The position numbers were made by a program, and so were the translations under genes. A stretch of 64,000 bases of DNA. Origin: Pseudomonas proteolytica (GTDB lineage: Bacteria; Pseudomonadota; Gammaproteobacteria; Pseudomonadales; Pseudomonadaceae). The notes below the pieces were generated by a model, which made no database searches, was not told where the DNA came from, and saw only the letters and a list, made by a program, of their open reading frames with translations. Position 1 is the first letter of the stretch; each line of letters opens with the position of its first letter. This document shows, piece after piece, positions 16,454 to 25,663 of this stretch. The DNA is taken from assembly GCF_007858275.1 (NCBI RefSeq), contig NZ_VFEV01000020.1:1-64000 (forward strand). Reading direction: 5' to 3'.

Positions 16454-17691
16454 GGCTGTTCGCCCTCCTGTTGCACGTCCTGGAGCAGCACGGCGAAATC
16501 CTTCAGGGTCTGTTCATCCACTTCACTGCCATAGCTGTCTTGCCAGGCGCGGCTGAACAGTTCCTGGGGGGTGAGCTGGTCGAGTTCGATCAGGGTGTCT
16601 TCGTCACTGCCATCGCTGCCGCGTTGACCGGCGTACTCGGCGGCGATGCGCACCAGGCGCACCGCCTTGCCCAGCAGGGCCGTTTCGATTTGCTGGCGCA
16701 GGTCCGGTTGCGGTTCGTCGAGGCGCACCCGCACTTCGAGCCAAGGGTGGCGCTGGGTTTCGGCGAGCAGGTCGATATCCGGCAGATCGGCCAGGGCCTT
16801 GAGGATATCGGCCAAAGGCGCGGCTTCCAGGCGTTGCAGGTTGACCGCGCGCGGAATCAGGAGAGGTTCGACGCTGACCAGCATTTGGCCCTGGAATGTC
16901 ACGTCGAGAACCTGGTGCTTGTAGCCGATTTCGGAGAACGACAGCGGAATCGGTGAGCCGCTGTAGCGAATCCGCTCTTCGCCATTCACCTTTTGCGGCT
17001 TGTGCAAATGGCCGAGGGCAACATAGCCGACACTCTTGTCGAACAGGTTGGCCGGCAGCGCCTCGGCATTGCCGATGATCAGGCTGCGCTCAGAGTCTTC
17101 CGATACCGAACCACCGGCCATATGCGCATGGCTGATGGCAATCAGCGCCTGGCCTTTTTTGCGTTTGGCGTTGGCGGCGGCAATCAGCCATTCATGGACC
17201 TGGCCGATGCCGCGCAGGTAGTCATCACCCAGGTGCGCACCGGTCACTTCTGCCGGGCGCAAGAACGGTAACGCCAGGCACCACGCGGCGATCTTGCCTT
17301 TGGCATCCGGCAACGGGATCAGCAGGCGCTCGGCATCCAATTGCCCATCGTCCAGCCACAACACGCGGCCCAGCGCATGGGTACGCAAACGACGCATCAA
17401 CGGCGCAGGCAGTTCGATACGCGAGCCGGAATCGTGGTTGCCGGCGATCATCACGATGGTCAGCGTCGGGTTTTGTTCATGGGCGCTGATGATGAAGTCA
17501 TACAGGCGCTCCTGAGCCTTGAGCGGCGGGTTGACCGTGTCGAAGATGTCGCCGGCGATCAGCAGCGCATCGGGGCCATGCAGTTTCAGTTGGCCCAGCA
17601 GCCAATCGAGGAAACAGGCGTGCTCGAAGTCGCGTTCCTGGCCGTGGAGGTTTTGGCCAAGGTGCCAGTCGGAGGTGTGGAACAGACGCAA
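16450..17691 (-). CDS. sbcD: exonuclease subunit SbcD (Mre11-like phosphodiesterase)
   Basis: 413 residues. The metallophosphatase motifs are complete: HTSDWHLGQNLHG, GDIFDTVNPP, AGNHDSGSR, ISHAHMAGG and VALGHLHKPQ. The start codon appears to be TTG at 17691, with GGAG 7 nt upstream; the N-terminus (MRLFHTSDWHLG) then matches the family exactly and no ATG fits. It is the first gene of sbcD-sbcC-gst. A decayed partial second copy lies about 370 bp upstream at 18062-18190. Confidence 0.96.
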   Translation of the reverse strand: MRLFHTSDWHLGQNLHGQERDFEHACFLDWLLGQLKLHGPDALLIAGDIFDTVNPPLKAQERLYDFIISAHEQNPTLTIVMIAGNHDSGSRIELPAPLMRRLRTHALGRVLWLDDGQLDAERLLIPLPDAKGKIAAWCLALPFLRPAEVTGAHLGDDYLRGIGQVHEWLIAAANAKRKKGQALIAISHAHMAGGSVSEDSERSLIIGNAEALPANLFDKSVGYVALGHLHKPQKVNGEERIRYSGSPIPLSFSEIGYKHQVLDVTFQGQMLVSVEPLLIPRAVNLQRLEAAPLADILKALADLPDIDLLAETQRHPWLEVRVRLDEPQPDLRQQIETALLGKAVRLVRIAAEYAGQRGSDGSDEDTLIELDQLTPQELFSRAWQDSYGSEVDEQTLKDFAVLLQDVQQEGEQP

Positions 17692-17821
17692 GGCGAACTC
17701 CGTGGGGAAGAGGTAAAGAGGGGAGGAGTTTACCTGTGTAGGCGCTGGCGTGCCTGAGAAGGCGGTGGGTCAGTTGAAAAAACTGCCAGCTGACACACCG
17801 CCTTGTCTTCAGGGCTACACA

Positions 17822-17985
17822 AAGCAAATGTGGGAGGCCCCACTACTTCTTCGAAGTAGTGCCGTCGCGCATCAAACTGGATACCCTGAGGCGAGCGGGC
17901 TTGTCGGAACGCCGCATCGCCCGCTCGCCACAGGGAGTTCGTCAGTGCCTGAAAGTTGTGTAGATACCGATGCTGCGATGGCGGC
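17822..17985. repeat. REP-like remnants upstream of sbcD
   Basis: Within this gap there is CCACTACTTC/GAAGTAGTGC (a short dyad near 17838-17862), a REP-like GCGAGCGGGCTTG...CGCCCGCTCGCCAC pair (17892-17932), and a stretch near 17955 (AGTTGTGTAGATACCGATGC) shared with 137-168. No gene is supported in 17692-18061. The sbcD promoter should lie just above 17691. Confidence 0.6.
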
Positions 17986-18019
17986 GTGTCAGTCGAATTT
18001 TGGTGTGTCTAATGAAGTG

Positions 18020-18060
18020 AAAACGGGACAGGTCTTTTAAATAGATCTGTCCCGTTTTTT
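18020..18060. terminator. strong hairpin with T-run, bidirectional
   Basis: AAAACGGGACAGGTCT (18020-18035) pairs with AGATCTGTCCCGTTTT (18043-18058) with one mismatch, and T residues follow on both strands. It can act as a terminator. Such GGGACAG..CTGTCCC hairpins also occur near REP-associated transposase elements in other bacteria, from memory, so it could instead be the trace of a mobile element. It adjoins the sbcD fragment. Confidence 0.55.
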
Positions 18061-18061
18061 T

Positions 18062-18190
18062 GCGTTTTTTTGACGTTGGCGGCGGCAATGAACCATTCAT
18101 GTGCCTGGCCGATACCACGCAGGTAGTCGTCACTCAGGCGTGCTTGAAGTCGCGTCCCTGGCCGTGGAGGATTTGGCCCAGGTGCCAGCC
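18062..18190 (-). pseudogene. sbcD fragment (internally deleted duplicate)
   Basis: Two pieces of sbcD are joined here. 18062-18137 closely matches 17161-17235 of the intact gene (encoding DDYLRGIGQxHEWxIAAAN), and 18138-18190 matches 17618-17671 (encoding HLGQxLHGQxRDF). The roughly 380 bp that separate them in sbcD are missing and the reading frame changes. Orientation is the same as in sbcD. This is the scar of a tandem duplication or of recombination near the edge of the accessory block. Confidence 0.85.
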
Positions 18191-18276
18191 CTATCTTTTT
18201 ATAGGCACAGTGCGGCGTTTTTTCGAATGAGCTCATTTATTGAAGACTCCGATTATCAGACGAGTGGTCGACTTAC

Positions 18277-18292
18277 CTGTCAGATATGACAG
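18277..18292. promoter_or_regulatory. lux-box-like palindrome upstream of the RCC1-like genes
   Basis: CTGTCAGATATGACAG is a dyad with perfect 6-bp arms (CTGTCA/TGACAG) and fits the CT-N12-AG pattern of LuxR/LasR/RhlR-type sites. It is 182 nt before the first RCC1-like start. A near-identical site (centre GAAA instead of GATA) lies at 25664-25679 before the Ig-like gene. No LuxR gene is in the window. The rest of 18293-18474 shows no gene and would be leader sequence if the promoter is here. Confidence 0.55.
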
Positions 18293-18474
18293 TAGACAGT
18301 GATTTTTCGGCAGCGCTTACTGTTAGTACTTGCCTACACCACGACGTGATTTAGCTTCATTACGAATGGAGCGGGCAAAGGCTAGTTCTTGAGCGTTGAT
18401 ACTAGCTATTTATTCACGCGACCACTGAGTCCGGTTGCTGATTGTAGATATTCTAATGTCTGGAGGTCTATCTT

Positions 18475-20421
18475 ATGTCAATTCCTGTGGCAACTCATGT
18501 AACGATTATCGGTGAGGCCGTTGCGGGTGCAGTGGTCCGCGGTAGTTACTTTTACGTTAATGATATTCCCGAGCAGAACTCTATATATAGATGGTATATA
18601 GATGGAGCTTCCTTTATAGAGGCTAAAAGCCTTGACTTTCAAATACAGGCATCCCTCAGTGGAGCAAAAATCAGGTTTTCGGTAACACCAATGGATGAGA
18701 GTGGTGACATTGGTATAGAAACCTTCTCGCCGGAGATAGAGATCTCTGATGGTTATCAGAATATTACCGACGAAGAGCATCGTAATAGCTTTGTTTCCCA
18801 GCGGGGTCATTGTTCTTATTATGTGCCAGATCCTAAAGATAGAGTGTTTGTCGCTAGCGCACAGGCCTTTTCACTGACTGACGGGAAAACGCAAAGTGTT
18901 CATATCAGAGGGCGTGCTGATCATGCGGGTGATCCCCCGCAAGAAATACGCCAATACCTGAAAAATAATCCAGCCACGCGTATGTTTTCGACCGAGCGAG
19001 ACTTTGGTGCACTGGTACCCGTGTTGGGCAGTACTAAGCGCCTGTTGTTGTGGGGGACTAATATGGCTAATATTCCCCCGCAGCTGGACTTGAATAATAT
19101 TAAGTATGTGTATAGCAATCGTACGGCGGTCGCCTTTATTTATGACAATCCGGCGCCTGGAAAAAATACGATCGGCGCATTTGGCAATGCCGCGAACGGC
19201 GGAGTGGTCCCAGATGATATTCAGAGGAATCTGCTGTTCGATCCGCCTAAGGCAATCTATGCGACGGAAACCGCGTTTGCGGTATTGACTTACAGGGGAA
19301 CTGTCTATGCTTGGGGTCAGGCTGCGGGCGGAGGAGTTATTTCTTTAAATGCTCAGAATTACTTAAGGACGATGAAGGTTGAGCGGATTATCAGCACAGC
19401 CGGTGCGTTTTGCGCGATTGGTCCGCAAGTCATCAATGACCCTGAAATCAAGCACGTCGTGACTTGGGGCGACGCGGCTAACGGCGGGGAAATTTCTGCC
19501 CAGGACCTGACTTACATTCTTGATCAGGATGGTGTTGAACAGGTCGTTGCCAATCGCAATGCTTTCTGCGCTGTGACGAAATTGCGCAGAAGAGCGATAA
19601 GTTGGGGGGCGGCAAGCTACGGAGGAACCATGACCGAAGCTGCACGAAGACTCGCTGCCGGAGGCAATATTCTTTTATGCCAAGGCTCTGCGTGGGCCTT
19701 TACCATGTTCAATAACTCCGGGCTGTCTGAATCTTGGGGCGCATCGGGTTATGGTGGACTTTCCGGTCACGAGTGTTCTGACGACGAAAACGACGCTGGG
19801 AAAGTATTTGAAAAAAGCGTTGAAAAGAATCGCATTGAAGCACTCTTCAAAGATATGCGGATCAATGATTGGTATCAACAACAACGGTCACCGACGCGCC
19901 ACAGAGCAGAATGTGATCCAAGTGCTACCCCTGGTGCCAATTTAGGTGAAATTGTCACACCTAATGGCATCATCAATCTTTACTCTAATGACTCCAGCTT
20001 TTTCATGGTTGCGAAGGAGTCCGATGGGCGAACCAAGGACCTGTTTTCTTGGGGCCAAACCCTAGGAGGTGGAGCTATTCCACCGGCTACCCGGCAAGTC
20101 CTGATGGCCAGTCAAATAACGGATGTGCGCTGCACGAATGGAGCCTATGGCGTAATTAGCACACAAGGTTTTGTTGGTGGGGTGGTTTCCGTATTTGGTG
20201 GTGGTAATGCTTATCTGGATGCAGGGGAAGTTCCGGAAGCGCTTCAGGAATATTTGAGAGGTGATGTGAGTGGACTTTACGCTCTGAAGTTTATGCCGCC
20301 CTATTATCCTACCGGCTCAAGATCGCCCTCAGCATTTGCAGCCAGGCGAACAAATGGAACGTATGTTGTCTGGGGCGGCGGAGCGAATGTAACAGATGAG
20401 TTGTATGACCCGGCCGGTTAA
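18475..20421 (+). CDS. RCC1-like beta-propeller protein with N-terminal Ig-like domain (copy 1)
   Basis: 648 residues; ATG preceded by TGGAGG at 8 nt. Residues 1-90 form an Ig-like module (VGEAVxG..VRGSY.., YRWYIDG, IRFSVTPMDESGDIG). From about 105 to the end come repeated strands of the form V.AWG....GG.I(P/S), with WG or FG at roughly 193, 236, 280, 331, 377, 421, 526, 574 and 633 and intervening AFCAI/AFAVL segments. That is an RCC1-type propeller pattern of at least seven blades. No signal peptide, membrane segment or catalytic motif was seen. Codon use is unusual for this genome (many ATA, AGA, TAT codons) and the DNA is AT-richer than its neighbours, pointing to transfer. Copy 2 follows 99 nt later. 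Function is unknown. Confidence 0.8.
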   Translation: MSIPVATHVTIIGEAVAGAVVRGSYFYVNDIPEQNSIYRWYIDGASFIEAKSLDFQIQASLSGAKIRFSVTPMDESGDIGIETFSPEIEISDGYQNITDEEHRNSFVSQRGHCSYYVPDPKDRVFVASAQAFSLTDGKTQSVHIRGRADHAGDPPQEIRQYLKNNPATRMFSTERDFGALVPVLGSTKRLLLWGTNMANIPPQLDLNNIKYVYSNRTAVAFIYDNPAPGKNTIGAFGNAANGGVVPDDIQRNLLFDPPKAIYATETAFAVLTYRGTVYAWGQAAGGGVISLNAQNYLRTMKVERIISTAGAFCAIGPQVINDPEIKHVVTWGDAANGGEISAQDLTYILDQDGVEQVVANRNAFCAVTKLRRRAISWGAASYGGTMTEAARRLAAGGNILLCQGSAWAFTMFNNSGLSESWGASGYGGLSGHECSDDENDAGKVFEKSVEKNRIEALFKDMRINDWYQQQRSPTRHRAECDPSATPGANLGEIVTPNGIINLYSNDSSFFMVAKESDGRTKDLFSWGQTLGGGAIPPATRQVLMASQITDVRCTNGAYGVISTQGFVGGVVSVFGGGNAYLDAGEVPEALQEYLRGDVSGLYALKFMPPYYPTGSRSPSAFAARRTNGTYVVWGGGANVTDELYDPAG

Positions 20422-20444
20422 GGGGGTGTATGTTTTGGACGGCG

Positions 20445-20479
20445 CTCTACGGCTTCCGTTATTTGAAGCCGTTGTAGAG
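20445..20479 (+). other. intercistronic hairpin between the two RCC1-like genes
   Basis: CTCTACGGCTTC (20445-20456) pairs with GAAGCCG(TTG)TAGAG (20465-20479) with a 3-nt bulge. No T-run follows, so it is more likely an mRNA-stability or partial-attenuation element within one transcript than a terminator. Confidence 0.45.
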
Positions 20480-20520
20480 AGTTGCCAACAGTTTGGATTG
20501 CTGTGATTGGAGAATTCAAC

Positions 20521-22434
20521 ATGAGCAATGTTAAGGAAAAGGCTGTTATTCGTGCTGTCCCCAGTGCAAGTGACGTAGAAATTGTGGGGGATATATTTGT
20601 AGGCGCCACTGTGCACGGCCTATATAAGTATGATGCTAATGGTGCCAGCCACGAAGGATTGTCACGCTTCTATTGGCATCTCAATGGTGAACGTTTATCT
20701 GATGAAGGGCAGTTGGATTTAAAACTCAGGCCTTCAGATGACGGTAAGTTTTTGCAGTTTTCGGTTGTGCCGGTGGACTCGGCAGGGACAACAGGTAGTG
20801 AGTATTTCTCACAGTTTTACGAGGTTCGCTCAGGTTTTCAGGGCATATCTGACGAGGAAAACGAGTGGTGTTATCTAAAACAGCGCGGTAATTTTTCATT
20901 CCACGTCCCGGAGCCCTCAGATAGAATATTCGTTTCCTCAGGCGGGGCATTTGCGTTGCTTGAGCCAACCAGTGGCGACGTTCATTTGGAAGGGCAGACC
21001 GGCTGGGGGTTACCCGTACCTCCTGAGATAGTTAACTTTCTAAAGAATAACAAGGCGATAAAATTATTTTCGGCAGAGTTTAGTTTTGCCGCGTTGGTGA
21101 ATGTCGGCAGTACCAATCAATTGTTATGCTGGGGTAATACAATTCCATCCACTGCGCCTATTCTTCAAGGGGTAAAGTCGGTTTACAGCACTCGAAGTGC
21201 GTTTGCCGTCATTCTCGACAATCCTGCTCCCGGCGCAGACAGTATTCGTGCGATTGGCCCTGTTAATAATCCGGTCTCCACGGTTCCTGCGGAGATCCAG
21301 CGAGAATTGTGGTTCGATCCTCCCAAGGTCATTTATGCCGCAGATGATGCATTTGCTGTTTTAACTCAAAACGGCAGGGTTTACGCATGGGGGCAACCCA
21401 ACAATGGCGGCAACATACCGCCAGACGTGCGGGCGCATTTGAATTCGATGTTTGTTACTCGGATAGTTGCATCGGCGATTTCCTTCTGCGCTATAGGGAG
21501 AGATGGCGACATTGCTGTCTGGGGGGCCGCTACCGGTGGCGGAAGCATTCCCACAGACCGATTGACGAGTATTCTGGACGATGGTGGCGTGCAATCCGTC
21601 ATTGCCGCGACGGCGTCGTTCTGCGCCATCACGCGAAATAGGCGTAGAGCGGTCAGTTGGGGCAGGGCAGCTGAAGGGGGCGATATGAGCGCCAGTGCCG
21701 CTCAACTTGCCGCGCGCGGTAATATCATTTTGTGTCGGTCCGCCCGGTGGGCGTTTCTGATGGCTAACAGTAGCGGTCAGGCGGAGGCTTGGGGAGCCCC
21801 TCAATATGGTGGGGCTCCCTTGACTGTTCAAGAGAAGCGTCAATTCAGGCAGGTGTTGAAGGGGGCGAAAGCTGTACCGGGCTATGCCAGCCGGCGCGGC
21901 GAAAGCAGTCAGTCGCCAAGACTGCGCAGGAATGTTTCGTCCTCAGCCATTATTGTCGACGGGAATCTCAGCTTGTATGCCAACGACGTCAGCTTCTTTT
22001 TGCTGAGCCGTCATGATGACGGACGGACCAATGCAATCGTGTTGACAGGGTTGAACACTCATGGCGGCACGATGAATCCGGCGTTGCGGCAGACTCTGAT
22101 GGCTAGCCTGATTCGTGACGTTTACTGTACAAATGGTGCGTACGGTGTAATCACTACGCAGGGCGGCACGGATGGGGCGGTATCAGTTTGGGGGGCCACA
22201 CTGGCGATGGAAGATGCCGGTGAGATTCCTCCGGAGTTGGCTGAGTACCTGCGCAGCAACGTAACGGAGTTGTACTCGATCAAGCGTTTTCCCTACGTGG
22301 TCCTTCCACCGCCGCCGCCTCCCATCCCACCGCATACTGACCCTTCCTTTGCGGCACGTCGCACCGATGGCACTTACGTATTATGGGGTGGCAATGTAAG
22401 GAATCAGTATTTTGATCCGAGGGCAGCACAATAG
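20521..22434 (+). CDS. RCC1-like beta-propeller protein with N-terminal Ig-like domain (copy 2)
   Basis: 637 residues from the ATG at 20521; GGAGA about 9 nt before it decides this start over the upstream in-frame ATG at 20482. It is a diverged paralogue of copy 1 along its whole length: an Ig-like start (VEIVGDIFVGATVHGLYKYD.., FYWHLNG, LQFSVVPVDSAGTTG), then blades such as VYAWGQPNNGGNIP, IAVWGAATGGGSIP and AVSWGRAAEGGDMS. A proline run (PPPPPPPIPP) precedes the last blade, YVLWGGN. One blade has lost its tryptophan (NAIVLTGLNTHGGTM). No export signal. Base composition is closer to the genome than in copy 1, so the two copies have drifted differently or arrived separately. Function is unknown. 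Confidence 0.8.
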   Translation: MSNVKEKAVIRAVPSASDVEIVGDIFVGATVHGLYKYDANGASHEGLSRFYWHLNGERLSDEGQLDLKLRPSDDGKFLQFSVVPVDSAGTTGSEYFSQFYEVRSGFQGISDEENEWCYLKQRGNFSFHVPEPSDRIFVSSGGAFALLEPTSGDVHLEGQTGWGLPVPPEIVNFLKNNKAIKLFSAEFSFAALVNVGSTNQLLCWGNTIPSTAPILQGVKSVYSTRSAFAVILDNPAPGADSIRAIGPVNNPVSTVPAEIQRELWFDPPKVIYAADDAFAVLTQNGRVYAWGQPNNGGNIPPDVRAHLNSMFVTRIVASAISFCAIGRDGDIAVWGAATGGGSIPTDRLTSILDDGGVQSVIAATASFCAITRNRRRAVSWGRAAEGGDMSASAAQLAARGNIILCRSARWAFLMANSSGQAEAWGAPQYGGAPLTVQEKRQFRQVLKGAKAVPGYASRRGESSQSPRLRRNVSSSAIIVDGNLSLYANDVSFFLLSRHDDGRTNAIVLTGLNTHGGTMNPALRQTLMASLIRDVYCTNGAYGVITTQGGTDGAVSVWGATLAMEDAGEIPPELAEYLRSNVTELYSIKRFPYVVLPPPPPPIPPHTDPSFAARRTDGTYVLWGGNVRNQYFDPRAAQ

Positions 22435-22460
22435 CTGTGCTCTTCACCTAACAGTTATAT

Positions 22461-22490
22461 AAACAACCCGCGGATGTCGCGGGTTGTTTA
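22461..22490. terminator. bidirectional terminator between convergent genes
   Basis: AAACAACCCGCG (22461-22472) and CGCGGGTTGTTTA (22478-22490) form a stable hairpin with A/T flanks on both sides. It serves both the RCC1-like pair and the convergent Ig-like gene. Confidence 0.85.
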
Positions 22491-22513
22491 TGTTCGTCAG
22501 TTGAGCATTTCAC

Positions 22514-25500
22514 CTAGTTGGCAGGTTGCACAAATTGCATGCGGGGCATTTCCCGTATTTGGATCTGGTCGAGGGAAAAGGTGCTTGTCGCATTGATCGA
22601 GAAAGTTATTCTTACCTGGTGAGCTTGTGTGGGTGGTGTTGCAGGCGTTGTAAAGGTATGGCTTAACCTATCCCAATTTCGGTCCGGGGCCACAGCCCTG
22701 GTAACCGTCGTGTTGCCAAAGCTGATTTTGGCTGTCGTTTGTGAGGTACTACCGGTGGTTTTGCAGTAGAAGCTGACCTCGTATTGAGTGTTTGCCTTCA
22801 AATCGACGAAGGTTTTCTGCACGCCGGGTTCTATGGCCTCGAAGCTGTTTTTGGTTGCTTGCCAAATGACGTTTTCGGCGCCTTCAATCGTCAGGGCACC
22901 TTTGCCGTTAACGCTGTTCACCCATCCGTTCCAGTTGAAATTGTAGAAGTCGGTCAGGTCCCGGAAGTAATCGACACGTACGTTGTAGGTTCTCGTCGGA
23001 AAGGCTACGGCCAATGCTTTACTCAAGCTTTGACCGAAGCCTACCCACAGCTGAATGGTCAGTGTTGAACCGTCCATGAGCCGCTGGAGAGACTCAATGG
23101 GTGTGGGTGGCTGTAGTCCTCCGATAGCGTCAACCTCACCCAGGCGGTGAGAGATGTAGGTCATCTCATGATAGGCGTCGCCGTTGTTATAGATTCCCTG
23201 ATATTCCATCCAGACACGGCTGTCGGGATGAATGAACGGCCAGACTGGTGTCAGGGTGCGAGCCCCTATTACCAACTGCGAGAGTGTCAGGTCTGCGGCG
23301 TCTCCTACGCCTTGGATAAATGGGGTGGGTAAGCCGGTAAGGGGCAGCAGTTCCAGATCTACGATTTCCGATGCATAGGGGAACGTGCCGCGGGTGAAGT
23401 GATATTGCACGCTGATACGATTGCCCCCTTCGCGAATGCCCTTGGCAATAATCTCCGGCGAAATGAAGGCGCGCACTTCATGGGTGTCGGGATTACCCTG
23501 TACTTGGATGGCATCGCTGCCAATCCCGTCGCTGCTCAACCACTCGAGCAGACTCTTATCGGTCGCGAGCATGGGCCGGAACTTAATAGTGACCCAGGTG
23601 CCCGCCAAGGCGGCCAGGGGATTGAGCCGATCCGGGTGCAGGGACGCACCTTCGATGATGGGCCGATCCAGCGTCACACCCTTGCCGACGGTGAGCGCCA
23701 GAACTTCTGAACGCAGCACCACCCGTGGTGGCCCGGGGCGCTCCAGGCTGTAGGAGATGCGCAGGCTACCGTTGTTGTTCTTATCGAGAATGTCACGGCT
23801 GACGGGATAGGGCAGTTCCTTGCCCTGCGTTGCGCCGTTGATCTCCAGGCTGCCGCTGGCGGAACCGCCAGGGCCGGAACCAATGCACGACCAATGCAGC
23901 GTATCGCCAGCGACAGTGTCGAGGAAAGTAAAGGTGACCAACACCTCGTTGCCGGGCACGTCAGTGGGGTCGACGTTGTTACCGATAGCCCCCTGCAGCC
24001 GTGGCTCCGGCATGTCCACCGTCCGCTCCCCGATCTGGACACCCAGCATCGCCGATTGACGGATCGCCAGCGCATTGCCGCCCAACAAATGAACGGCGCC
24101 ATCGTTGGTTTCGTAATGAATCGTCGTGTGGCCCTTGCCGGTGAACGGCGCGAGCTCGGCCGCGGTGACTGTGTATGTGCCGCCCTGGGCACCGGCCAAT
24201 TGCTCCTTGCGGTAGATAATGGCCTCGCCCCCACCCGCAGGTACGTGGGTGATTTTCAGCTCTTCCAGCCAGCCCGGATTATGCGGCTCGTAAACCGGAA
24301 TGGTGACGGTGATGTTCTGACCTGCCGGAATCAAGCCAAGCTCAATAGGGCTGACGCTGGGGGGCGGCATCAGAACCGGGGTACCGACCACGGTAATCGT
24401 GATACTGCCGGATTGCCCGAGGAATACCCCGGCGTCAGTTTCCCAGCGGAATGACACCCGGAATGAACCACCGACCAATTGGCTAATGATGCTGGCATCG
24501 ATGGAAATATAGGTAAATCCCAAGTTCTTGTCGGTCTCAGGCGCCTGCACGAAGGTCTGAGGAGTACCGTCGGCTAGTGTGCCGAACAGGGTAACGATGA
24601 TCTTATGCCTGGGGTTGGGTGTCGGAACCGACCGCGCTGTATAGGCGATGACTTCGAAGATCGCGCCACTTTGGGTGTCGAAGTCGATTTGTCGCGATTC
24701 GAGTACGGCGCCATCCACCAGGAAAGTCGGAGCCTCCAACAGACTGGGGTCCAACTCGGCCTTCAGCAAATACGGCTTGGAGTACTGGTATTTTTCTCCG
24801 GAGAAGTTTTCTACCACATCCCGCACGCGAAAACGCAAGGTCAACTCGCCCTGTTGTCCGCCCTTATCGATGACCGACTTGGGTACAAAAACCCGTATCG
24901 GTCCCGTCCCTGCGGCTTCGGCAGGGCTCACGGTATGCAATATGAAAATGCCATCCCAGGACAATTCGATCACATCGTTTTGGCGAATGTACTGGTACAA
25001 GTAAATCAGGCACCACACGCCGGCAGCGACATCGCCTGCGCCAATGGTCGACCCGTATGCAAACCCTTCGACAGCCATGACCAGCCCGGTATGCCATTCG
25101 TTGCCAGGATCGGTATCGATTCCGCCAGGCCGGTTGATCTTGATCAGATAGCGTTCAGGTGGAGAGGTACTTTCGTTACCGCTGCCGGCCCGTCGCACGA
25201 GGCCGCTGCCCAGCACCTCGCCTATAGGCACTTTCTCCTCGGGTATTGCCAGGTTATGACGGGGCTGAGTCAGGTCGGTGACTACACCGTCGAATAACTT
25301 GTCTCCAAGAAAAAGGGCGTAATAATCGTTGATGTTCTGACTGGCCCAATTTTCAAACGCGAACAGCGCGTAGGGACGCACATGGCGAATGCCAAGGCCA
25401 TGGATAGCGTTTTCAGGATGTGCGGTAAACTGCAGTGGCACCGAAGGGTAGACGGAATAAGGTCGGTCCAGGTCTTCCAGCCGTTGCGGCTCGGGGGTGG

Positions 25501-25573
25501 GGGGCGGTGGCCCGTCCGTTGTGCAGACGGCGGGACGCGAATGACCGGTAGGAAACCTTGAATGCTTGGGCAT
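22514..25573 (-). CDS. large protein with Ig-like repeats and a C-terminal carbohydrate-binding-like domain
   Basis: 1,019 residues. The ATG at 25573 is chosen because AGGAG lies 8 nt upstream; an open frame extends to 25642 without a ribosome site. The N-terminus (MPKHSRFPTGHSRPAV..PPPPTPEP) is polar with no signal peptide. Repeated beta-sandwich units of about 100-150 residues follow, marked by phrases such as VTFTFLDTVAGDTLHWSCIG, VTIKFRPMLATDKSLLEW and ISPEIIAKG/VSRDILDKN/VPKSVIDKG strands. The last 130 residues (WNGWVNSVNGKGALTIEG..ANTQYEVSFYCKTTGS..STFSLDQIQIRE) look like a jelly-roll CBM4/9-type module. It is convergent with the RCC1-like genes and carries the same upstream palindrome. 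A role in adhesion or glycan binding is a guess; export without a signal peptide would need another route. Confidence 0.75.
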   Translation of the reverse strand: MPKHSRFPTGHSRPAVCTTDGPPPPTPEPQRLEDLDRPYSVYPSVPLQFTAHPENAIHGLGIRHVRPYALFAFENWASQNINDYYALFLGDKLFDGVVTDLTQPRHNLAIPEEKVPIGEVLGSGLVRRAGSGNESTSPPERYLIKINRPGGIDTDPGNEWHTGLVMAVEGFAYGSTIGAGDVAAGVWCLIYLYQYIRQNDVIELSWDGIFILHTVSPAEAAGTGPIRVFVPKSVIDKGGQQGELTLRFRVRDVVENFSGEKYQYSKPYLLKAELDPSLLEAPTFLVDGAVLESRQIDFDTQSGAIFEVIAYTARSVPTPNPRHKIIVTLFGTLADGTPQTFVQAPETDKNLGFTYISIDASIISQLVGGSFRVSFRWETDAGVFLGQSGSITITVVGTPVLMPPPSVSPIELGLIPAGQNITVTIPVYEPHNPGWLEELKITHVPAGGGEAIIYRKEQLAGAQGGTYTVTAAELAPFTGKGHTTIHYETNDGAVHLLGGNALAIRQSAMLGVQIGERTVDMPEPRLQGAIGNNVDPTDVPGNEVLVTFTFLDTVAGDTLHWSCIGSGPGGSASGSLEINGATQGKELPYPVSRDILDKNNNGSLRISYSLERPGPPRVVLRSEVLALTVGKGVTLDRPIIEGASLHPDRLNPLAALAGTWVTIKFRPMLATDKSLLEWLSSDGIGSDAIQVQGNPDTHEVRAFISPEIIAKGIREGGNRISVQYHFTRGTFPYASEIVDLELLPLTGLPTPFIQGVGDAADLTLSQLVIGARTLTPVWPFIHPDSRVWMEYQGIYNNGDAYHEMTYISHRLGEVDAIGGLQPPTPIESLQRLMDGSTLTIQLWVGFGQSLSKALAVAFPTRTYNVRVDYFRDLTDFYNFNWNGWVNSVNGKGALTIEGAENVIWQATKNSFEAIEPGVQKTFVDLKANTQYEVSFYCKTTGSTSQTTAKISFGNTTVTRAVAPDRNWDRLSHTFTTPATPPTQAHQVRITFSINATSTFSLDQIQIREMPRMQFVQPAN

Positions 25574-25663
25574 GATGAGCTCTCCTGGCTGAGGGGGAAC
25601 GCGCCCTGGCTGGACGCGTTGGTGGCGAGGAAGATCAAACACCCGGAGGATAGGGATGGGTAA

